From: Leishmania martiniquensis
Taxonomy: Eukaryota > Euglenozoa > Kinetoplastea > Trypanosomatida > Trypanosomatidae
DNA: 64,000 bases
Direction: 5' to 3'
NCBI RefSeq assembly: GCF_017916325.1
Contig: NC_090169.1
Location: 934,001-998,000, forward strand
The notes below the pieces were generated by a model, which was not told the origin of the DNA, made no database searches, and was given only the letters and a program-made list of their open reading frames with translations. A program made the translations under genes and the position numbers. This document shows positions 62,861-64,000 of this stretch, piece after piece. Positions within the stretch are counted from its first letter, which is position 1; each line of letters opens with the position of its first letter.

Positions 62861-64000
62861 CACGCAGGCCGTCTAAAGAGGCGCACAAAAATGTGATCCA
62901 CCAGATAAGCACGGCTTTTTCGACAGACAGGCTGGCGTTACGTATGGCTTGTGCAAAGCAGTGAAGGGGGGGAGGTGCCCCGTGCAGGAGATGAGGGTGG
63001 CACAAGCGCTACTCACAGGAAAGCGCGAAGAACGAAAAGAGAGAGCGCACACCTACTCTCACGTGCAGGTTCTCCACGACCGCAAGTGATGGAGAGGTAC
63101 GGTAGACAGTCTCACCAGAAGAAGGGCGCACGAAGAGGAGAGTGAGTGAGGTGAGTGAGGTGAAAGAGCAGCGAGGACGCCAAGGACACAGATAGCACTC
63201 CGGGAAAGGGGGTAGACGTGCGCAAATGCGCACGAGAACGTCTTGATACGACGACCACAGGGCAAGGCAGCGAGATGCGCACATGAGCTAGAGAGAATGG
63301 GGCGAGCAGGGATCACTGCACAGCCCCTACACACCACCAACATTTTGACGGCTGCTGGGGCGAAGGATGACGTCATCGTTTTTGTTCAACCACAGTAAGT
63401 GTGTCGCGGAAGTGAATGGGTGCTTCGGATATGAACAGAGAAGAGCCCATCAACGAGAAAGGGAGGGCGTCGGCAGAGCGGTTCAAAGTGGAGGGTTTCT
63501 GGTAGTGAGCACAGCCGATCATGCCAGAGAGGTACGCGCCTCTGCTTCGTGGCAAGTGACGCCGTCAGGGGCGCATAACAGATTTGAGAGGAGACGTGAA
63601 GAGGAAACGATACAAACGTGTGTGTGCTTCAGAGAGAGTGTCGGAGAGATGGAGAGAGCGACAGCCGGTGGGTGAGTTCCAGTTAAAGAAGTGGCACACA
63701 GACACACACGGGCACCTGTCCCAGCCTGAATGAAGGTTCGATAAGCGCCTACCGAGAGAGGGTAGCAAGGGGAGAGCGAGAAATGGGATGTGAGCGAAAC
63801 ACCGCGCAGACGTATAATCTGAGGGGCAGATCTGGATGCCAGAGCGCTTGGCTGTTTCAACGGCCACCTCCTCACGCTTCCCCGTCACCGCTTCCAAAAA
63901 GCCCCCCCGCCGCCGCCGCCTTTTCCTCGCTGGTACACGTCCTGTTACCTTTCTACAACGCACCTCATGTTGTCCCTCTGTACTTCATGCGGGTGCTCAA
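62861..64000. other. Upstream flank of the BIG-like gene
   Basis: About 1.1 kb with no confident gene. At the extreme edge two minus-strand frames run in from beyond the window and stop within the last 60 bases. One (ending at 63945) reads EHPHEVQRDN and then VVER, and could be the C-terminus of the next gene upstream. This is too short to call. Confidence 0.4.

Overview
The window looks like nuclear DNA from a kinetoplastid, most likely Leishmania or a close relative (Leishmaniinae). Every convincing gene lies on the minus strand with no introns. Third codon positions are GC-rich, and the kilobase-scale gaps between genes are full of polypyrimidine tracts (purine runs on the plus strand), CA/GT and GA microsatellites and G runs. 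This is how a polycistronic transcription unit with trans-splicing looks. There is no strand switch and no recognisable promoter. The species cannot be fixed from the sequence alone.

Transcription runs from high to low coordinates. In that order the genes are: a giant BIG/Sec7-type ARF-GEF-like protein (62752-55547); two related PP2C phosphatases (52414-51062 and 46941-45766); about 7.2 kb with almost no credible genes (45765-38530), holding one weak small ORF; a weakly supported, possibly frame-broken membrane protein gene (38414-37531); an Seh1-like WD40 protein (34730-32997); a leucine-rich-repeat protein (32039-30879); the flagellar/basal-body coiled-coil protein CCDC146/MBO2 (29951-26589); a kinetoplastid hypothetical with an FHA-like N-terminus (25283-24114); two small membrane proteins that appear to be diverged paralogues (21921-20785 and 18516-18097), followed by ribosomal protein eL33 (L35A, 17275-16841); a GTPBP1/2-like GTPase (15182-12543); about 5 kb with a cysteine-rich coding relic; and a GBF1/GNOM-type ARF-GEF (7501-1910).

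Two features stand out. First, the two large ARF-GEF families sit at either end of the window. The GBF1-like protein keeps the catalytic glutamate of the Sec7 domain (E727). The BIG-like protein has lysine at the equivalent position (K1000), the same charge reversal used in the laboratory to inactivate Sec7 domains. Second, a 441-bp sequence is present in two almost identical inverted copies (8106-8546 and 23272-23712). They bracket about 14.7 kb holding the GTPBP-like, eL33 and both membrane-protein genes. At one edge of each copy is a ~45-bp segment that did not invert with the rest. Such repeats could drive inversion or linear amplification, and would put complementary sequence into two different 3' UTRs.

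The genes share no single pathway. Membrane traffic (two ARF-GEFs, an Seh1-like coat/nucleoporin subunit), signalling (two PP2Cs), the flagellum (MBO2) and translation (eL33, GTPBP1-like) are mixed, as is usual in trypanosomatid units where expression is set after transcription through UTRs.
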